From contig NZ_JAJUWR010000015.1 in NCBI RefSeq assembly GCF_021390545.1, forward strand, positions 1-64,000: 64,000 nt of DNA, read 5' to 3'. This DNA is from Algoriphagus sp. AGSA1 (GTDB lineage Bacteria > Bacteroidota > Bacteroidia > Cytophagales > Cyclobacteriaceae). Made by a program: the position numbers and the translations under genes. Every line of letters begins with the position of its first letter. The stretch's first letter is position 1. Below, piece by piece: positions 28,360-37,589 of this stretch. Under the pieces are notes generated by a model. The model saw nothing but the letters and a program-made list of their open reading frames with translations, was not told the DNA's origin and did not search any database.

Positions 28360-28815
28360 CTATAGTTCTTTAAGCATCACAATCCGATAGTCGTCCACTT
28401 CTCCCTTTTGCCGGACTCCGATGACCCGAAAGCCTCGGCCCAACCCAAAGCTGATCATCGCAGGGAAGCGGTTTCTGGTCTTGAAGAAAATTTGCTTAAA
28501 ACCATTCTGCTTAGCCCATTTTTCCATGTAATCAGCCAATGCCGTAGCCACTCCAGATTTTCGAAATCCGGGAAGCACACCTCCCATCCAGGAATAAAAA
28601 GTTTCAAGGCGTTCATGTTGATACCCTACTTTAAACCCAATTAATTCACCCTTCACTTCTGCCACTAAGGCTAAATGATGTACGTTCTCAAGCCTTTTTT
28701 TGTAAAAATCTTCTCCTATCTTTTCATGAAATTCCGGAATAAGCCGATGAATGACCAAAAGCTCTTCCCATGAGGCCTCCCGTACAACAATCCTAATTTT
28801 TTGTTCCTTATTCAT
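28360..28815 (-). CDS. GNAT family N-acetyltransferase
   Basis: The 151-residue protein has the GNAT fold with the acetyl-CoA loop VLPGFRKSGVATALADYMEKWAKQNG (motif A, R/Q-x-x-G-x-A type) at about residues 80-105 and a C-terminal VIGVRQKGEVDDYRIVMLKEL strand. The substrate is unknown. It stands alone upstream of queE with a 127-nt gap and is divergent from leuS. Confidence 0.85.
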   Translation of the reverse strand: MNKEQKIRIVVREASWEELLVIHRLIPEFHEKIGEDFYKKRLENVHHLALVAEVKGELIGFKVGYQHERLETFYSWMGGVLPGFRKSGVATALADYMEKWAKQNGFKQIFFKTRNRFPAMISFGLGRGFRVIGVRQKGEVDDYRIVMLKEL

Positions 28816-28944
28816 AATAATCTAGGTGTAATTGGAAATCTTCCCAGCTTGAAAAGCCTAACATCAAATTCCTCTGAAAAAACCAGATAAAATAGGATAT
28901 CATGATGAATTGTGAATTTGAATTCTAAAGCCCGTCATTTTTTC

Positions 28945-28952
28945 TATTTTTG
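28945..28952 (+). promoter_or_regulatory. Candidate -7 box for leuS
   Basis: TATTTTTG matches the Bacteroidota -7 consensus, 36 nt before the leuS ATG. A TTTG lies at 28917-28920, a few bases further upstream than the usual -33 spacing. Confidence 0.45.
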
Positions 28953-28988
28953 CAGGCATTCAGTTGGAAAATAACGAATAATTCAAAC

Positions 28989-31763
28989 ATGGCGGAGTAT
29001 AATTTCAGAGAAATAGAAAGAAAATGGCAGGCATACTGGAATAAAAACCAAACTTTCCTTGCCGAGGTAAATCCTCAAAAACCTAAATTCTATTCTTTAG
29101 ACATGTTTCCGTACCCCTCAGGCGCAGGACTACACGTGGGGCACCCTCTTGGATATATTGCTTCAGACATCGTGTCCCGGTTCAAAAAACTGAAAGGATA
29201 CAATGTGCTTCATCCAATGGGCTATGACAGTTTTGGACTACCTGCTGAGCAATACGCCATACAAACAGGACAGCACCCTGCTATTACCACCGAACAAAAT
29301 ATCGCCAGATACACCGAACAATTAAAGAACATAGGCTTTGCATTCGACTGGAGCAAAGAAGTCCGTACCTCCAACCCGGACTACTACAAATGGACCCAGT
29401 GGATCTTTATGCAGCTTTTCAACAGCTACTACGATCTGGACGTTGACAAAGCACTTTCGATTGATTCTTTAATAGAACGATTTGAGAAAGAAGGAAATGC
29501 TAACGTGAAAGCTGTCTGTGACGACGAAACACCAAAATTCACTGAAGAAGAATGGGGCGCTTTCTCCGAAAGGGAAAAGCAGGAAATGCTTCTCAGATAC
29601 AGATTGACATTCTTAGCTGAGACCACCGTCAACTGGTGTGCTGCCCTAGGAACCGTGCTTTCCAATGACGAAGTAAAAGACGGATTCTCGGAGCGGGGCG
29701 GACATCCTGTGGAGCGAAAGAAAATGATGCAATGGTCGATGAGAATCACCGCTTATGCTGACCGCTTGCTGAAAGGTTTGGAAAAAGTAGATTGGCCTGA
29801 ACCTGTAAAAGAAATGCAGCGCAACTGGATAGGCAAATCCATCGGGGCTGACGTGGTTTTCCAGGTAAAGGATTCTGAACTAAAAATAAAAGTCTTTACT
29901 ACCCGTGTAGATACAATATATGGAGTCACCTACCTGGCCTTGGCTCCCGAATCTGATCTGGCGGCGGCACTGATCACGGAAGATCAGCGTGAAAAGACAG
30001 AAGCTTACATAGAAGTGGCAAAAAACCGCTCGGAACGTGAGCGTATGAGTGATGTGAAAACTATCTCAGGCGCATTCACAGGATCCTATGCGATCAACCC
30101 GTTTAACGGAGAAGAAATCCAGATATGGGTAGCCGATTACGTATTGGCTGGCTATGGTACCGGTGCCGTTATGGCTGTTCCGGCACATGACGAACGGGAC
30201 TATAATTTTGCCAAGCACTTCGGATTGGAGATCAGGCAAGTGATAGAAGGATCCATGGAAGAGGGTTCTTTCCCCGGAAAAGGTGGTTTCATCATCAACT
30301 CAGGCTTCATTTCTAATATGTACATGAAAGAGGCCATGGATAAAGCCATAGCGTTTTTGGAAGAAAAAGGCATAGGCAAAGGCAAAATCCAATATAGAAT
30401 GCGGGATGCGATTTTTACCCGCCAACGTTATTGGGGTGAGCCACTCCCAGTTTATTTCAAAGACGGACTTCCTTATTTAGTAAAAGAAAAAGATCTTCCA
30501 CTGGTTTTGCCTGATGTGGATAAATATTTGCCAACCGAGGATGGAGAACCACCACTTGCCCGAGCGAAAGACTGGAACTACAAGACTCCTGAAGGTGAAT
30601 TCCCTCTGGAAAGAAGCACCATGCCAGGTTGGGCTGGCTCCAGCTGGTATTTCTTTAGATATACAGACCCTAAGAACGAAAGCTCATTTGCGGACAAGGC
30701 CAAAACAGATTACTGGGGCGCAGTGGATTTATACATAGGAGGCTCTGAACATGCAACAGGCCACTTACTCTATTCTAGATTCTGGACCAAGTTTCTTTTC
30801 GACCTTGGTGTAGTGAGCATCGATGAGCCATTCCAGAAGATGATCAACCAAGGAATGATCCAAGGAAGGTCAAATTTTGTTTACCGTGTCAAAGGCACCA
30901 ATCAGTTTGTAAGCAAAGGGCTAAAAGATCAATATGACACCTTTGAAATGCATGTGGACGTAAACATCGTCCATAACGATCAGTTGAACCTGGAGAAATT
31001 CAAAGCTTGGAGGCCTGATTTGGCCGATGCGGAATTCATCTTGGAAGATGGCAAGTACATCTGTGGAGCTGAAGTGGAAAAAATGTCCAAGTCAAAATAC
31101 AACGTCGTCAATCCTGATGATATAATCGAGAGATATGGCGCAGACACCCTACGATTATACGAGATGTTTTTAGGCCCATTGGAGCAATTTAAACCGTGGA
31201 ATACCAATGGGATCGACGGGGTTTATAAATTCCTCCGAAAGCTTTGGAATCTATATCACACTTCCTCAGGCGAATTCAATGTCTCCGATGCCGTGCCAAG
31301 CAAGGAAGAATACAAAGCCCTTCATAAAGCATTGAAGAAAATGGAAGAAGACATGTCCAATTTCTCCTTCAACACTTCCGTCTCCAGCTTCATGATCTGT
31401 GTGAATGAGTTAACAGCATTGAAATGCAATAAGCGTAAAATACTTGAGCCATTGGCCCTGTTGGTTTCCCCGTATGCTCCACATATCGCAGAAGAACTTT
31501 GGAGCCTATTAGGTTATACCAGTTCTATTACCGAAGCGTCTTTCCCTGTTTTTGAGGAAAGCTATCTGAAAGAAAGTGTCTTTGAATACCCGGTGATGAT
31601 CAACGGTAAAATGCGTGCTAAACTCAACCTTGATCTTTCCCTTTCAAAAGATGAAATCCAGGAAGCAGCACTTGCAGATGAAACTGTACAAAGGTGGCTG
31701 GAAGGCAAAGCGCCAAAGAAGATCATTATCGTCCCTAGTAAGATCGTGAATTTGGTGGTTTGA
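28989..31763 (+). CDS. leuS: Leucyl-tRNA synthetase
   Basis: The class I synthetase charges tRNA-Leu. The HIGH-type motif is [13 protein letters not shown] and the KMSKS motif is EKMSKSKYN. The editing domain lies between them ([16 protein letters not shown]), and the catalytic block [13 protein letters not shown] is present. The ATG at 28989 gives the normal start [17 protein letters not shown]. An in-frame TTG further up has no conserved sequence. The 924-residue length is normal for the family in Bacteroidota. Confidence 0.97.
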   Translation: MAEYNFREIERKWQAYWNKNQTFLAEVNPQKPKFYSLDMFPYPSGAGLHVGHPLGYIASDIVSRFKKLKGYNVLHPMGYDSFGLPAEQYAIQTGQHPAITTEQNIARYTEQLKNIGFAFDWSKEVRTSNPDYYKWTQWIFMQLFNSYYDLDVDKALSIDSLIERFEKEGNANVKAVCDDETPKFTEEEWGAFSEREKQEMLLRYRLTFLAETTVNWCAALGTVLSNDEVKDGFSERGGHPVERKKMMQWSMRITAYADRLLKGLEKVDWPEPVKEMQRNWIGKSIGADVVFQVKDSELKIKVFTTRVDTIYGVTYLALAPESDLAAALITEDQREKTEAYIEVAKNRSERERMSDVKTISGAFTGSYAINPFNGEEIQIWVADYVLAGYGTGAVMAVPAHDERDYNFAKHFGLEIRQVIEGSMEEGSFPGKGGFIINSGFISNMYMKEAMDKAIAFLEEKGIGKGKIQYRMRDAIFTRQRYWGEPLPVYFKDGLPYLVKEKDLPLVLPDVDKYLPTEDGEPPLARAKDWNYKTPEGEFPLERSTMPGWAGSSWYFFRYTDPKNESSFADKAKTDYWGAVDLYIGGSEHATGHLLYSRFWTKFLFDLGVVSIDEPFQKMINQGMIQGRSNFVYRVKGTNQFVSKGLKDQYDTFEMHVDVNIVHNDQLNLEKFKAWRPDLADAEFILEDGKYICGAEVEKMSKSKYNVVNPDDIIERYGADTLRLYEMFLGPLEQFKPWNTNGIDGVYKFLRKLWNLYHTSSGEFNVSDAVPSKEEYKALHKALKKMEEDMSNFSFNTSVSSFMICVNELTALKCNKRKILEPLALLVSPYAPHIAEELWSLLGYTSSITEASFPVFEESYLKESVFEYPVMINGKMRAKLNLDLSLSKDEIQEAALADETVQRWLEGKAPKKIIIVPSKIVNLVV

Positions 31764-31787
31764 TTAAATTTCAATCCTGAAAGTACT

Positions 31788-31828
31788 GGAGCATAGAATT
31801 TCAAATTTTGATTTCTTTGCTCCTTTTT
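31788..31828 (+). terminator. leuS terminator
   Basis: GGAGCA (31788-31793) pairs with TGCTCC (31818-31823), with partial pairing inside the loop (AGAA/TTCT), and five Ts follow. Confidence 0.65.
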
Positions 31829-31864
31829 CGTTTATAGGTTAGTTTTAGTTTAAATTTCATCCCA

Positions 31865-32893
31865 ATGATCATCTACACCTTCCCGATTCGTACGGCTTTT
31901 ATCGATCGCGACCTGGAAATGATCCGTCCTGAGATGAAAATCACAGCATTGGAATTCACACAGAACCCAGCCAAACTTCCATTTTATTTCATTTTACAGT
32001 TTCTCCAACTCCTCTGGCTTCTACCCAGAACCACCCAGTACCTGTGCTTTTTTGGTGGGTATCACTCGGTCTTACCAGTTTGGTTTGGAAAGGTTTTCAA
32101 AAAGAAATGCATTATTCAGGCAGGTGGGGCAGATTGCATGAATATGCCTGAAATTGGATATGGAAATTTCAGGAAAAAGTGGTTGAGAAAAGCGACGGTT
32201 TACAGCTTTGTGAATTGCGATTTGATTTTGCCGGTAGCTGGGGCACTTGTGGAGCAGGAGTACAAATACGACCCGCGAATATCATCCAAACAGGGACTTC
32301 TTAACCTTATCCCTAATTTGGCCACTCCGATTCAAGTTATTCCCAACGGATTTGACACAAATTTCTGGAAAGACCAAAAAATAAACAGGGAACCAAAATC
32401 ATTGATATCTGTCGCCACAGGCACCTCAAAACAATCCCGCGCATTGGTAAAAGGATATGATCTGATAGAGCAATTAGCCTCATTACATCCGGATATTAAA
32501 ATAACCCTAGTTGGTGATAAAAACTATTTCACCCCCTATTCCAACATAAACGTACTGGGCAAACAGTCAAAAGAGGAGTTACTAGCTCTCTATAATTCTC
32601 ACCAGATCTATTTACAGATATCAACTTCCGAAGGTTTCCCTAATGCTCTTGCCGAGGCCATGGCTTGTGGGTGCATTCCGGTAGGCTCCTCTGTGGGCGC
32701 TATCCCGGAAATCATCGGCTCAGAGAATCTCATTTTAAAAACCAAGAACTATCACGAATTGGAATCTATTGTTTTAACTACTTTGAAAAATGATCAAAGC
32801 GAGGGGAAGAAGAAAAGTAGAGAAAGGATTGTGGCCGAGTTTAATTTTGACAATAGAAGAGACCTCCTTTTGTCCCAACTGATAAAATCCTGA
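31865..32893 (+). CDS. Glycosyltransferase family 4-type protein
   Basis: The 342-residue protein has the GT-B fold of group 1 transferases. The C-terminal donor-binding domain shows IPNGFDTNFW, the VATGTSKQSRALVKGYDL stretch and the E-x7-E motif STSEGFPNALAEAMACGC, then VGAIPEII. It probably moves a sugar from a nucleotide donor to a cell-envelope glycan. Acceptor and donor are unknown. It is a single gene between leuS and a long gene-free stretch, not part of a polysaccharide cluster. Confidence 0.85.
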   Translation: MIIYTFPIRTAFIDRDLEMIRPEMKITALEFTQNPAKLPFYFILQFLQLLWLLPRTTQYLCFFGGYHSVLPVWFGKVFKKKCIIQAGGADCMNMPEIGYGNFRKKWLRKATVYSFVNCDLILPVAGALVEQEYKYDPRISSKQGLLNLIPNLATPIQVIPNGFDTNFWKDQKINREPKSLISVATGTSKQSRALVKGYDLIEQLASLHPDIKITLVGDKNYFTPYSNINVLGKQSKEELLALYNSHQIYLQISTSEGFPNALAEAMACGCIPVGSSVGAIPEIIGSENLILKTKNYHELESIVLTTLKNDQSEGKKKSRERIVAEFNFDNRRDLLLSQLIKS

Positions 32894-33534
32894 AAACCAA
32901 CCTAATTTCTTTCTCTTCGAAGAACTCCATTTGTTCTAAAGATCGCAAATGAGGCATTTAACATTATCCTCATCTCAGAAGCAAGCCTGCTATTGTACAT
33001 TTGGGCAAAAACCAACGCCAGTATTTTAATTCAACAAAATTGGATTTTCCGAATTTTCAAGAAGAGAATTACAGGAAGGCCAAATTTTCATATTTTCCAC
33101 ATTAGAAGTATTCCTTTTTTAGAATTAAACCACTTTTCCGACAATCAACAAAAAATTGATCTAGATCAAAGATTTTTTAAACCACTTTTTTGCATATTAA
33201 CATTACGTTAAAAAAATACAAGCATAAAAAAGGGGGCTTTTAAAAAAAAGCCCCCAAGAGTGGGTCTATTGTCAATCATCTAAAACCAAATATACTTTTG
33301 TAATCCTTGCTGTGTATTTGTTTTTTTGATCTATATATTTTGTTAAACATAGTGAAAATGTTTTAAAGCGCCCAAAAACAAACAAATATTTTTTAAGAGC
33401 ATTTCACGGATTATTCAGGGAACGTAAAACTTAATCACCTATACTGAATCTAAAAACCCACTTCTTTTTGTTGAAGACTGATTTTTGATTCGGAATATTA
33501 TTTTTCCTTAACTTCCATCGTGTAACCAGTTGCC
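32894..33534. other. AT-rich gene-free stretch with palindrome and orphan terminator
   Basis: No gene of normal length is supported. The stretch contains a perfect 14-bp palindrome, TTGATCTAGATCAA, at 33156-33169. It also has a strong hairpin at 33232-33255 oriented for minus-strand transcripts, and a -7 box on the minus strand at 33287-33294. Together these may define a short minus-strand RNA. The short ORF at 33535 follows. Confidence 0.5.
33226..33294 (-). ncRNA. Candidate short minus-strand RNA
   Basis: On the minus strand a TATATTTG box (33294-33287, exact TAnnTTTG match) is followed about 30 nt later by a 10-bp hairpin. The hairpin pairs GGGGGCTTTT with AAAAGCCCCC at 33232-33255 and ends in TTTTTT. 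No minus-strand gene ends here, so the terminator lacks an obvious customer. A transcript of about 50-60 nt would result. No -33 element is visible, so the call is tentative. The hairpin could instead be a remnant. Confidence 0.3.
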
Positions 33535-33663
33535 ATGAAAAAACCAACACTTGTTGTAGGAGTAACTGCCTTTTTTGATGAAGCGGAATTTACCGAAGCT
33601 GAGATCCAGGCAGTGATGGGAGAGAATGTCAAAAGATTTATCCTTCAACACCTTAAGTTATGA
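33535..33663 (+). CDS. 42-residue ORF coupled to the VIT1-family gene
   Basis: The ORF ([14 protein letters not shown]..., ending LQHLKL) is bounded by an in-frame stop at 33523. Its own stop overlaps the start of the next gene in an ATGA, a sign of translational coupling. Its second half, [18 protein letters not shown], resembles the C-terminal helix pattern of amidohydrolase-superfamily enzymes (an E-I-x-x-V-x-G-x-N-x-x-R-F type motif). It may therefore be the preserved tail of a lost enzyme. A functional small protein is equally possible. I know of no family for it. Confidence 0.45.
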   Translation: MKKPTLVVGVTAFFDEAEFTEAEIQAVMGENVKRFILQHLKL

Positions 33664-34385
33664 ACGAAGCTCATATCCACAAACAAAGCAGTTACTTTCA
33701 AAACCTCCAGGAGTACCTTCGGGAATTTGTATATGGAGGGATCGATGGGGCGGTGACCACATTTGCAGTGGTTGCGGGAGGCTTTGGAGCCGATCTGAAT
33801 ACAGGCATTATCATTATTCTAGGATTCGCCAACTTACTTGCTGATGGATTCTCCATGTCGGTAGGAGCTTATTTATCCGCAAAAAGCGAAAAGGAAAAAT
33901 ATAAAAAGCATGAGTCTATCGAATATTGGGAAGTAGAAAACACCCCTGAAATAGAGCGAGATGAAATAAAGGCGATCTATAAAGCCAAAGGGTTTCAGGG
34001 TGACTTGTTGGAAAAAGCCGTGAATCAGATCACATCTGATAAAGACCTCTGGGTAGCCGAAATGATGAAAGACGAACTCAACCTAATGATGGAAACCAAA
34101 AGTCCTTTTAAAGTTGGACTTGCCACATTAGCATCCTTTCTGATAGTTGGATTCATTCCATTACTCGTCTATCTATGGACATATTTCTATCCTTCCGAAA
34201 GCAATATCTTCCTCTGGACGAGCATACTAACAACATTTGCATTTGTGGTGATTGGCGCCCTCAAATCCATAGTCAATCAGACTTCCGCCACTAAAAGTAT
34301 TGGAGAAACAGTGGGACTAGGTCTTTTAGCAGCACTCGTAGCTTACTATGTCGGCGACATACTCGAAAACTTTTTCACGACCTAA
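33660..34385 (+). CDS. VIT1/CCC1 family transporter
   Basis: The 241-residue membrane protein has the family signature early on: [20 protein letters not shown], then [26 protein letters not shown] cytosolic helical metal-binding region (about residues 80-145) with many glutamates follows, and then three further membrane segments. VIT1/CCC1 proteins move iron or manganese out of the cytoplasm. The start overlaps the stop of a 42-residue ORF (ATGA). Repeat elements follow its stop. Confidence 0.9.
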   Translation: MNEAHIHKQSSYFQNLQEYLREFVYGGIDGAVTTFAVVAGGFGADLNTGIIIILGFANLLADGFSMSVGAYLSAKSEKEKYKKHESIEYWEVENTPEIERDEIKAIYKAKGFQGDLLEKAVNQITSDKDLWVAEMMKDELNLMMETKSPFKVGLATLASFLIVGFIPLLVYLWTYFYPSESNIFLWTSILTTFAFVVIGALKSIVNQTSATKSIGETVGLGLLAALVAYYVGDILENFFTT

Positions 34386-34389
34386 TAAT

Positions 34390-34525
34390 ATGAAATCGAC
34401 ACGATTAAAATCATCATTAAACACACAGGGCTCCGCCGACTGGCAGATTAATCTTCAAAGATTCTCCCGATCCGCCGCGACGGACGGGACAGGCCATCTG
34501 GCCTTAGAAAAACAATTATAAACAC
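34390..34525 (+). repeat. Leader element, copy 1 (diverged, with GC-rich hairpin)
   Basis: It begins ATGAAATCGA, as the other copies do, and ends with TAGAAAAACAATTATAA (34505-34521), a 15-nt match to the end of copy 2. Between an AGATTC and CATCTGGC it carries an extra GC-rich near-palindrome (34465-34489, TCCCG-TCCG arms pairing with CGGA-CGGGA) and the near-palindrome AGGCCATCTGGCCT (34491-34504). An ORF of 43 codons spans it (34390-34521). I consider it incidental. Confidence 0.55.
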
Positions 34526-34616
34526 ATGAAATCGAGCATGTCGAAGGCGACACACACTGATATGATTATCAACTATGCGAGATTCCATATGGCAATTGAA
34601 AAACAATTATAATCAT
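34526..34616 (+). repeat. Leader element, copy 2, before the DUF5995 start codon
   Basis: Conserved blocks in order are ATGAAATCGAGCATG (34526-34540), a 5-bp hairpin TGTCG-AAGG-CGACA (34539-34552), TGATTATC (34563-34570), GCGAGATTCCATATG (34577-34591) and TTGAAAAACAATTATAA (34596-34612). The DUF5995 ATG then follows at 34617. The same blocks in the same order and spacing precede the Dabb lipoprotein gene at 41740. The first and fourth blocks are imperfect inverted copies of each other. A 28-codon frame crosses it but is not kept in the other copy. Confidence 0.75.
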
Positions 34617-35378
34617 ATGAAAACCATAGATGAAGTTTTGCTCTGCATGGACCAGATCGTGGAAGAATGCAGAAGCGATCAGTCACGCATAGGTTACTTC
34701 GCTATTCTGTACCGCCAAGTTACCCGTAGAATCCGAGATGGGATTCTTGCCGGGGAATTTGAAGACAATCCCAGAATGGAAAAACTAGACATCCTTTTTG
34801 CAGGTAGATTTATCGATGCTTATGAAATGTGGAAAAAAGGTGAAAAACCTACAAAAAGCTGGTTCCTGGCTTTTGAAGCCAGTAAAGGAAGCAAGCATCT
34901 GGTCTTGCAACATTTGTTTCTTGGGATAAATGCACATATCAATCTAGATCTCGGGATATCTGCCGCAGACACCATGGGCACGGAACCTATAGCCGGTATC
35001 CAGAACGATTTCAATAAAATAAATGCAGTACTTGCCGAATTGGTGGACGGAGTAAAATCAAACATCTCCACCGTGTCCCCCATTTTCGGCTGGCTGATTC
35101 CTTTGGTAAAAGGCCGGGATGAAATGCTGCTCAATTTCTCCATTCAATTGGCCCGGGATGGGGCATGGAAATACGCAGGAGAATACTATGCTTGCGAGGA
35201 TCGAGCTGCCTCAATTTTAGAGCGTGACATGGCTATTGCCAAACTGGCCAATAGGTTGATCAGCCCTGGGAAATTTTTGTTGTTTATGGTAAAACTAGTG
35301 GGTTTTGCAGAATGGAAGTCTGTCGTCCGCACCATGGACCAGCTGGATATTGTAGTCAAAAAAGCCCAAACAATCTAG
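34617..35378 (+). CDS. DUF5995 family protein
   Basis: The 253-residue protein starts at the ATG at 34617 (MKTIDEVLLCMDQIVEECRSD). The frame extends 14 codons further into the leader element and is not coding there. Helical segments with GYFAILYRQVTRRIRDGI, HLFLGINAHINLDLGISAA and LARDGAWKYAGEY fit the DUF5995 family. The NAHINLDLG histidine/asparagine motif hints at a metal or nucleotide site, but no function is known. It is a single gene preceded by two copies of the leader element. Confidence 0.8.
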   Translation: MKTIDEVLLCMDQIVEECRSDQSRIGYFAILYRQVTRRIRDGILAGEFEDNPRMEKLDILFAGRFIDAYEMWKKGEKPTKSWFLAFEASKGSKHLVLQHLFLGINAHINLDLGISAADTMGTEPIAGIQNDFNKINAVLAELVDGVKSNISTVSPIFGWLIPLVKGRDEMLLNFSIQLARDGAWKYAGEYYACEDRAASILERDMAIAKLANRLISPGKFLLFMVKLVGFAEWKSVVRTMDQLDIVVKKAQTI

Positions 35379-35540
35379 GTTTATGTAACCTGAAATTAAA
35401 ATATATGCATATCCGCTTTTCTACCAGTAAAGAGACAAAGCATTATAGGATTTGGTGAACACTAGCGTTGAGACATATTCGGTCTTCCAACCAATATAAC
35501 AAGGGAAATATGGCTACTGGCATCATTGCGGATCATCATA

Positions 35541-35957
35541 TTAAAATATATACTCTTCCAAAAAGTTCTCACATCCCATGACAGGGATTTGTGAGTAATA
35601 AAAACCATCAGGATCTTCGGTGACGACCATATTACACCCACTCCCCAAAGCCGAGTAATACTCCAATCCATCCTCAAAATCCTGCACTTGCCTATTGGAC
35701 AAGGCTTGATCCACGGTATCCTGATCCAGCGAGGTCATCACTAGCTTTTTTGACAGCATTTCTATCTTCAGCTTGGCCATAGCTGCACCAGATTTCTTTT
35801 CGGAAAAATAAAACGCAATCGCAAGACAAATCGGGGAGGTGTAAAGATGAACATCTCTTCTATCTGCCAAACTAAGAACACGCGATGAAACGGGGAACAG
35901 AGGGTATTCTTTATTGAGCACTGAGATGATCACATTAGCATCAAGAAAAATCCTCAT
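35541..35957 (-). CDS. PIN-domain protein, probable VapC-type toxin
   Basis: The 138-residue PIN domain has the first acidic residue in MRIFLDANVIISVL and the later acidic cluster in QDFEDGLEYYSALGSG, followed by VVTEDPDGFY. PIN toxins are magnesium-dependent RNases that cut tRNA or rRNA. The start overlaps the antitoxin stop by 4 nt, and antitoxin-first order is usual. The target is unknown. Confidence 0.85.
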   Translation of the reverse strand: MRIFLDANVIISVLNKEYPLFPVSSRVLSLADRRDVHLYTSPICLAIAFYFSEKKSGAAMAKLKIEMLSKKLVMTSLDQDTVDQALSNRQVQDFEDGLEYYSALGSGCNMVVTEDPDGFYYSQIPVMGCENFLEEYIF

Positions 35958-36208
35958 TTCTTGGAAGAGAAGAATTCATCCTTGAGGGCCTTCCTACTAG
36001 GAGTTTTGCGATATTCCACTCGCCCTTCAGCCACAAAATCCACCCAGTCCGAAACCGGCAAATCCTCTAGAGACTTGTAGTTTTTGGAGGTAATCTGCGT
36101 ATAGAGATATTCTGTCAGCCTAGAAAGGCTAATGTTGTTTTTTTCAGCAAATGACTTCGCTCGATCGATTACATCTTTGTTAAATGATAGTGTAACTTTC
36201 GCATCCAT
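35954..36208 (-). CDS. Antitoxin, DUF6364-like ribbon-helix-helix protein
   Basis: The 84-residue protein begins with a ribbon-helix-helix pattern (AKVTLSFNKDVIDRAKSFAEKNNISLSRLTEYL). A tail that probably wraps the PIN toxin follows (VSDWVDFVAEGRVEYRKTPSRKALKDEF). It lies upstream of and overlaps the PIN gene by 4 nt. Two ACGTAAAA direct repeats just upstream of its start fit autoregulation. Confidence 0.8.
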   Translation of the reverse strand: MDAKVTLSFNKDVIDRAKSFAEKNNISLSRLTEYLYTQITSKNYKSLEDLPVSDWVDFVAEGRVEYRKTPSRKALKDEFFSSKK

Positions 36209-36224
36209 AACTGTTGCTTTTATT

Positions 36225-36254
36225 ACGTAAAAGTATTAATTTCTATACGTAAAA
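36225..36254. promoter_or_regulatory. Probable operator of the toxin-antitoxin pair
   Basis: ACGTAAAA occurs at 36225-36232 and 36247-36254. The 22-bp spacing is about two helical turns and puts both sites on the same DNA face, 17-46 bp upstream of the antitoxin ATG. Binding by the ribbon-helix-helix antitoxin is inferred from the arrangement. Confidence 0.5.
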
Positions 36255-36328
36255 ACCACTTTATAAGATTTTTTTTTACAAGACACTGAAAATCAAACAT
36301 CCCCTATTATCTTAACATAAACCAATTG

Positions 36329-37444
36329 CTAAAGCTTAAACTCTGATTCAACCTTGGCTATTTCCGCATCAGTCTGAGCCTTGTTCTTTCGGTTGGTTTT
36401 CTCTTTATGGAGGTCTGTAGCATAAAAGTGAGTGTCTTGGAAATATCCCACCCGGGCTTCGGATTCTCCTTTGGCAAAAGTCCATTTTTCATCTTTAAAC
36501 AGCCTTACCTTATCCTCATGAAGCTCCAGATACTCATCGTAAGGCCCCCGTGGTGATATCAGCTTTACGAATATCGGCGCTGTCTCTATCGCGACAAAAA
36601 GCAACAATATAAAAACATTGGCCATAGCCATAGCTGAGCTTTCTTTGGTAAGCGCATCAAGTGCTTCCATACGGGCAGCCAGCCCGTCGAAGCCTTCGAT
36701 CCCGGGCTGCTGCTTCTCAAACTCTGCCTGTCGCAATGCCACAAAACTTCGGATTTGTGCTTCCAGCGTATCAACCCTCACCTGATTTCTCTGCCTCAAC
36801 TCATCCAATGTAGCCTGGGCAGCATCGAGCTGTTGTTCTTTCTTTTTAGCATTTGTACCCAATCCTACAATTCCACTCGTTCCGGTGGTTTTTTCACCGA
36901 ATCGCTCCGCATCATATTCTCGCTGAAGCTGATCACGATAAGCAGTAAAATCTATGACTTCATCCTTCAACGTATCAATTTTCGATTCCAGCTCCTTAAT
37001 TTCCGGAAAGCCTTTTGCTAGCTTCAGTTTGGATTCTGAGATAAATTCTGTCCTCTTCTCATCTATTTTTCTATTTATCTCACGCTCGAACATTTTCAAT
37101 TCCAAGGGTTTTGAGATCACTAAAGCAAGCAATACGGCCAATACCAATCTGGGAATCGCCAGTTTCCACTCCCCCCATGTGTTATCCTTTTTCCTCATGC
37201 TGGACACGATAAACCGATCCAGATTAAAAATCATCAACCCCCAAAGCAGTCCAAAAAAGATTGCCGGCCATATAGATTGAAACACAGTAAACAAGGCATA
37301 TCCCGCAGCCAATGCTGCCAATACTCCTGTGAAAAAAACCGTCGCTCCGATTCCTACATATTTATTCGATTCCGTGGGCGACCGCTTGAGCAATGGAAAG
37401 ATAGAGCCGCTGCAAAACAAGAAAAAACGGGTAAGATGTGTCAT
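36329..37444 (-). CDS. DUF4407 membrane protein
   Basis: The 371-residue protein has membrane segments near the N-terminus (about 30-75 and 95-112), a long coiled-coil middle (about 125-245, rich in E, K, Q and R) and another membrane segment (VFILLLFVAIETAPIFVKLI, about 285). The N-terminal TESNKYVGIGATVFFTGVLAALAAGYALF and WGLMIFNLDRFIVSSMRKKD blocks are the DUF4407 pattern. The role is unknown. It stands alone on the minus strand upstream of the toxin-antitoxin pair. Confidence 0.85.
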   Translation of the reverse strand: MTHLTRFFLFCSGSIFPLLKRSPTESNKYVGIGATVFFTGVLAALAAGYALFTVFQSIWPAIFFGLLWGLMIFNLDRFIVSSMRKKDNTWGEWKLAIPRLVLAVLLALVISKPLELKMFEREINRKIDEKRTEFISESKLKLAKGFPEIKELESKIDTLKDEVIDFTAYRDQLQREYDAERFGEKTTGTSGIVGLGTNAKKKEQQLDAAQATLDELRQRNQVRVDTLEAQIRSFVALRQAEFEKQQPGIEGFDGLAARMEALDALTKESSAMAMANVFILLLFVAIETAPIFVKLISPRGPYDEYLELHEDKVRLFKDEKWTFAKGESEARVGYFQDTHFYATDLHKEKTNRKNKAQTDAEIAKVESEFKL

Positions 37445-37589
37445 ATAAATGGAAATAAGGTAATGAGTTCTCTCCTACGGCTAATATGGGATTTCAAAGC
37501 GATTTCTATTCCTCCTAGCTATTGATTCACTTAGTGTAACGACTTTCATTTTTGACCATATTTGTTATAGCCCATGCAGCTGTGTTTCT

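Noticed and set aside
34390-34612. Two short ORFs (43 and 28 codons) with matching ends in the leader element
   Set aside because: Their shared termini follow from the repeated DNA, and the frame is broken in the copy at 41741-41831. I treat them as part of the element rather than as genes.
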